Part shown: one piece after another, positions 63,179 through 64,000 of the stretch | Layout of the letters: every line of letters starts with the position of its first letter | Position numbering within the stretch: position 1 is the first letter of the stretch | DNA from: Chitinophagaceae bacterium | GTDB taxonomy: Bacteria; Bacteroidota; Bacteroidia; Chitinophagales; Chitinophagaceae | Length of the DNA stretch: 64,000 nucleotides | Reading direction: 5' to 3' | Assembly: GCA_016720775.1 (NCBI GenBank) | Contig: JADKJX010000007.1 | Location: forward strand, 248,001-312,000 | Notes under the pieces: model-generated | Told to the model about the DNA's origin: nothing | What the model saw: only the letters and a program-made list of their open reading frames with translations | Databases searched by the model: none | Translations under genes and position numbers: made by a program

Positions 63179-64000
63179 TTATTTATCTATTCTTATCAAA
63201 GTTACGCCGTGAGAGGGAACCTTTGTAGCAAACATACTTCTAAATATGCCCAGGTCTTTTTGCCGCCAAAGATCTCTTGCTTTATGTGTGTCTGTAAGTC
63301 CAAGTTGGCTCCAGTAAAAACGGATCACATCATTTTTATCCGATAAATTAAAAATGCCGATCGCTTTGGAGCCATCTTCCAGTTCTTTCATCCATACCTG
63401 GTATGTATCTGTTTTTATTACCTGCTTTGCCTGTTTACCCAATGGATCCTGGTCAACAGCAATCACTTCATCATTCGTTAATAAGTTCAACGTGAAGTCA
63501 TCCAGCTTACCCAGGTCGCAACCAATTAATAAAGGAGCGCTGAGCAGGCACCACAAACTTACGTGTGTATATTGTTCATCGGGCGTTAATCTTGTTGGAT
63601 GCAGGTTGTCACCCCAACCAACCTGTCCCACGATCATCATATCCGGGTCATTCCATCTTCCGGGCCCGGCATAGGCGTATTGACTTGTTTGATTGAACCC
63701 AATATTTCGCAGGCTTTCCCAACTGTCTTCAATATCGCCTGTAGTGCGCCAGCAATTCCCATTTACGGTGGCTCCCCATTTCCACACATCTTTCATTCCA
63801 TACTGGCAAAGACTGTAAACAATATCCCGGTTCTGGCTTTGCAATGCCAACTGCATAATGCTGTAAGGTTTTATAAATGCGGCAAGGCTGGTATCTTTTT
63901 CATTTCTATAAACAGTTTCATAACTACACCAGTCGTATTTTAAATAATCAATTCCCCAGCCGGCATAAGACTGTGCATCCTGCAGTTCGTGCTGGTAACT
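63179..64000 (-). CDS. GH27 alpha-galactosidase, 5' end outside the window
   Basis: At least 273 residues reach the window edge without a start. GH27 features: GIDYLKYDWCSYE with the nucleophile Asp, GATVNGNCWRTTGDI, the acid/base region AGPGRWNDPDMMIVGQ, LWCLLSAPLLIGCDL and EVIAVDQDPLGKQ. The C-terminal beta domain ends VTLIRIDK. It removes terminal alpha-galactose; signal peptide and N-terminus are not visible. The gene lies 3 bp upstream of pdxJ. Confidence 0.92.
   Translation of the reverse strand, partial: SYQHELQDAQSYAGWGIDYLKYDWCSYETVYRNEKDTSLAAFIKPYSIMQLALQSQNRDIVYSLCQYGMKDVWKWGATVNGNCWRTTGDIEDSWESLRNIGFNQTSQYAYAGPGRWNDPDMMIVGQVGWGDNLHPTRLTPDEQYTHVSLWCLLSAPLLIGCDLGKLDDFTLNLLTNDEVIAVDQDPLGKQAKQVIKTDTYQVWMKELEDGSKAIGIFNLSDKNDVIRFYWSQLGLTDTHKARDLWRQKDLGIFRSMFATKVPSHGVTLIRIDK

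Overview
The window looks like a chromosomal segment of a Bacteroidota bacterium, most likely of the Chitinophagaceae. This is inferred from the gliding-motility-associated C-terminal (type IX secretion sorting) domain at 3407-5914, the NagB-PIG-L arrangement, the many exported lipoproteins, the dense intergenic palindromic repeats typical of that group, and the near absence of Shine-Dalgarno sites. No rRNA, tRNA or CRISPR array was recognised.

Layout. 1-3290: a conserved partial gene, a class-I glutamine amidotransferase and a divergent PGM1-like ATP-grasp peptide ligase. 3407-12374 (minus strand): a large secreted adhesin-like protein, a glucosamine-6-phosphate deaminase/PIG-L protein, a GH20 hexosaminidase and a CocE-type hydrolase, which together suggest chitin or amino-sugar use. 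12400-25640: small genes, a beta-helix protein, pyruvate kinase, phosphofructokinase, argS, an ABC-F ATPase, GtrA, a cupin and dnaK. 25700-32740 is the accessory part: a decayed KAP-type NTPase, repeat blocks, a vWA protein, a three-gene cassette around a DUF6345-like caspase-fold protein (29923-32030), and a broken ORF6N gene. 32800-51221: small lipoproteins, DUF1801, GNAT, an Omp85-like outer-membrane protein, MalQ with two CBM20 domains, a dipeptide epimerase, a fasciclin lipoprotein, an overlapping lipoprotein/hydrolase/thioesterase operon, a cysteine-synthase-like enzyme and an S9 peptidase.

52417-61059 is a trp operon in the order leader-E-G-D-C-F-(GNAT)-B-(lipoprotein)-(DUF559::A). It starts with a readable attenuator: a 17-residue leader peptide with three consecutive Trp codons, a small hairpin, a candidate antiterminator and a terminator. 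Most of its gaps hold a palindromic or tandem repeat. The three non-trp insertions are bounded by copies of such repeats, and one copy is translated as the linker joining a DUF559 nuclease-like domain to TrpA. The window ends with a thioredoxin-like protein, poly-G tracts, pdxJ and a truncated GH27 alpha-galactosidase.

Many otherwise normal genes (pfkA, trpB, nagB, GH20, DUF1761, the amidotransferase, the peptide ligase) are split by single-base changes, mostly in homopolymers. Because housekeeping genes are hit, sequencing or assembly indels are the likelier cause, except for the KAP and ORF6N genes, which look truly decayed. The strongest candidates for undescribed biology are the DUF6345-like cassette, the DUF559::TrpA join and the repeat-bounded insertions in the trp operon.
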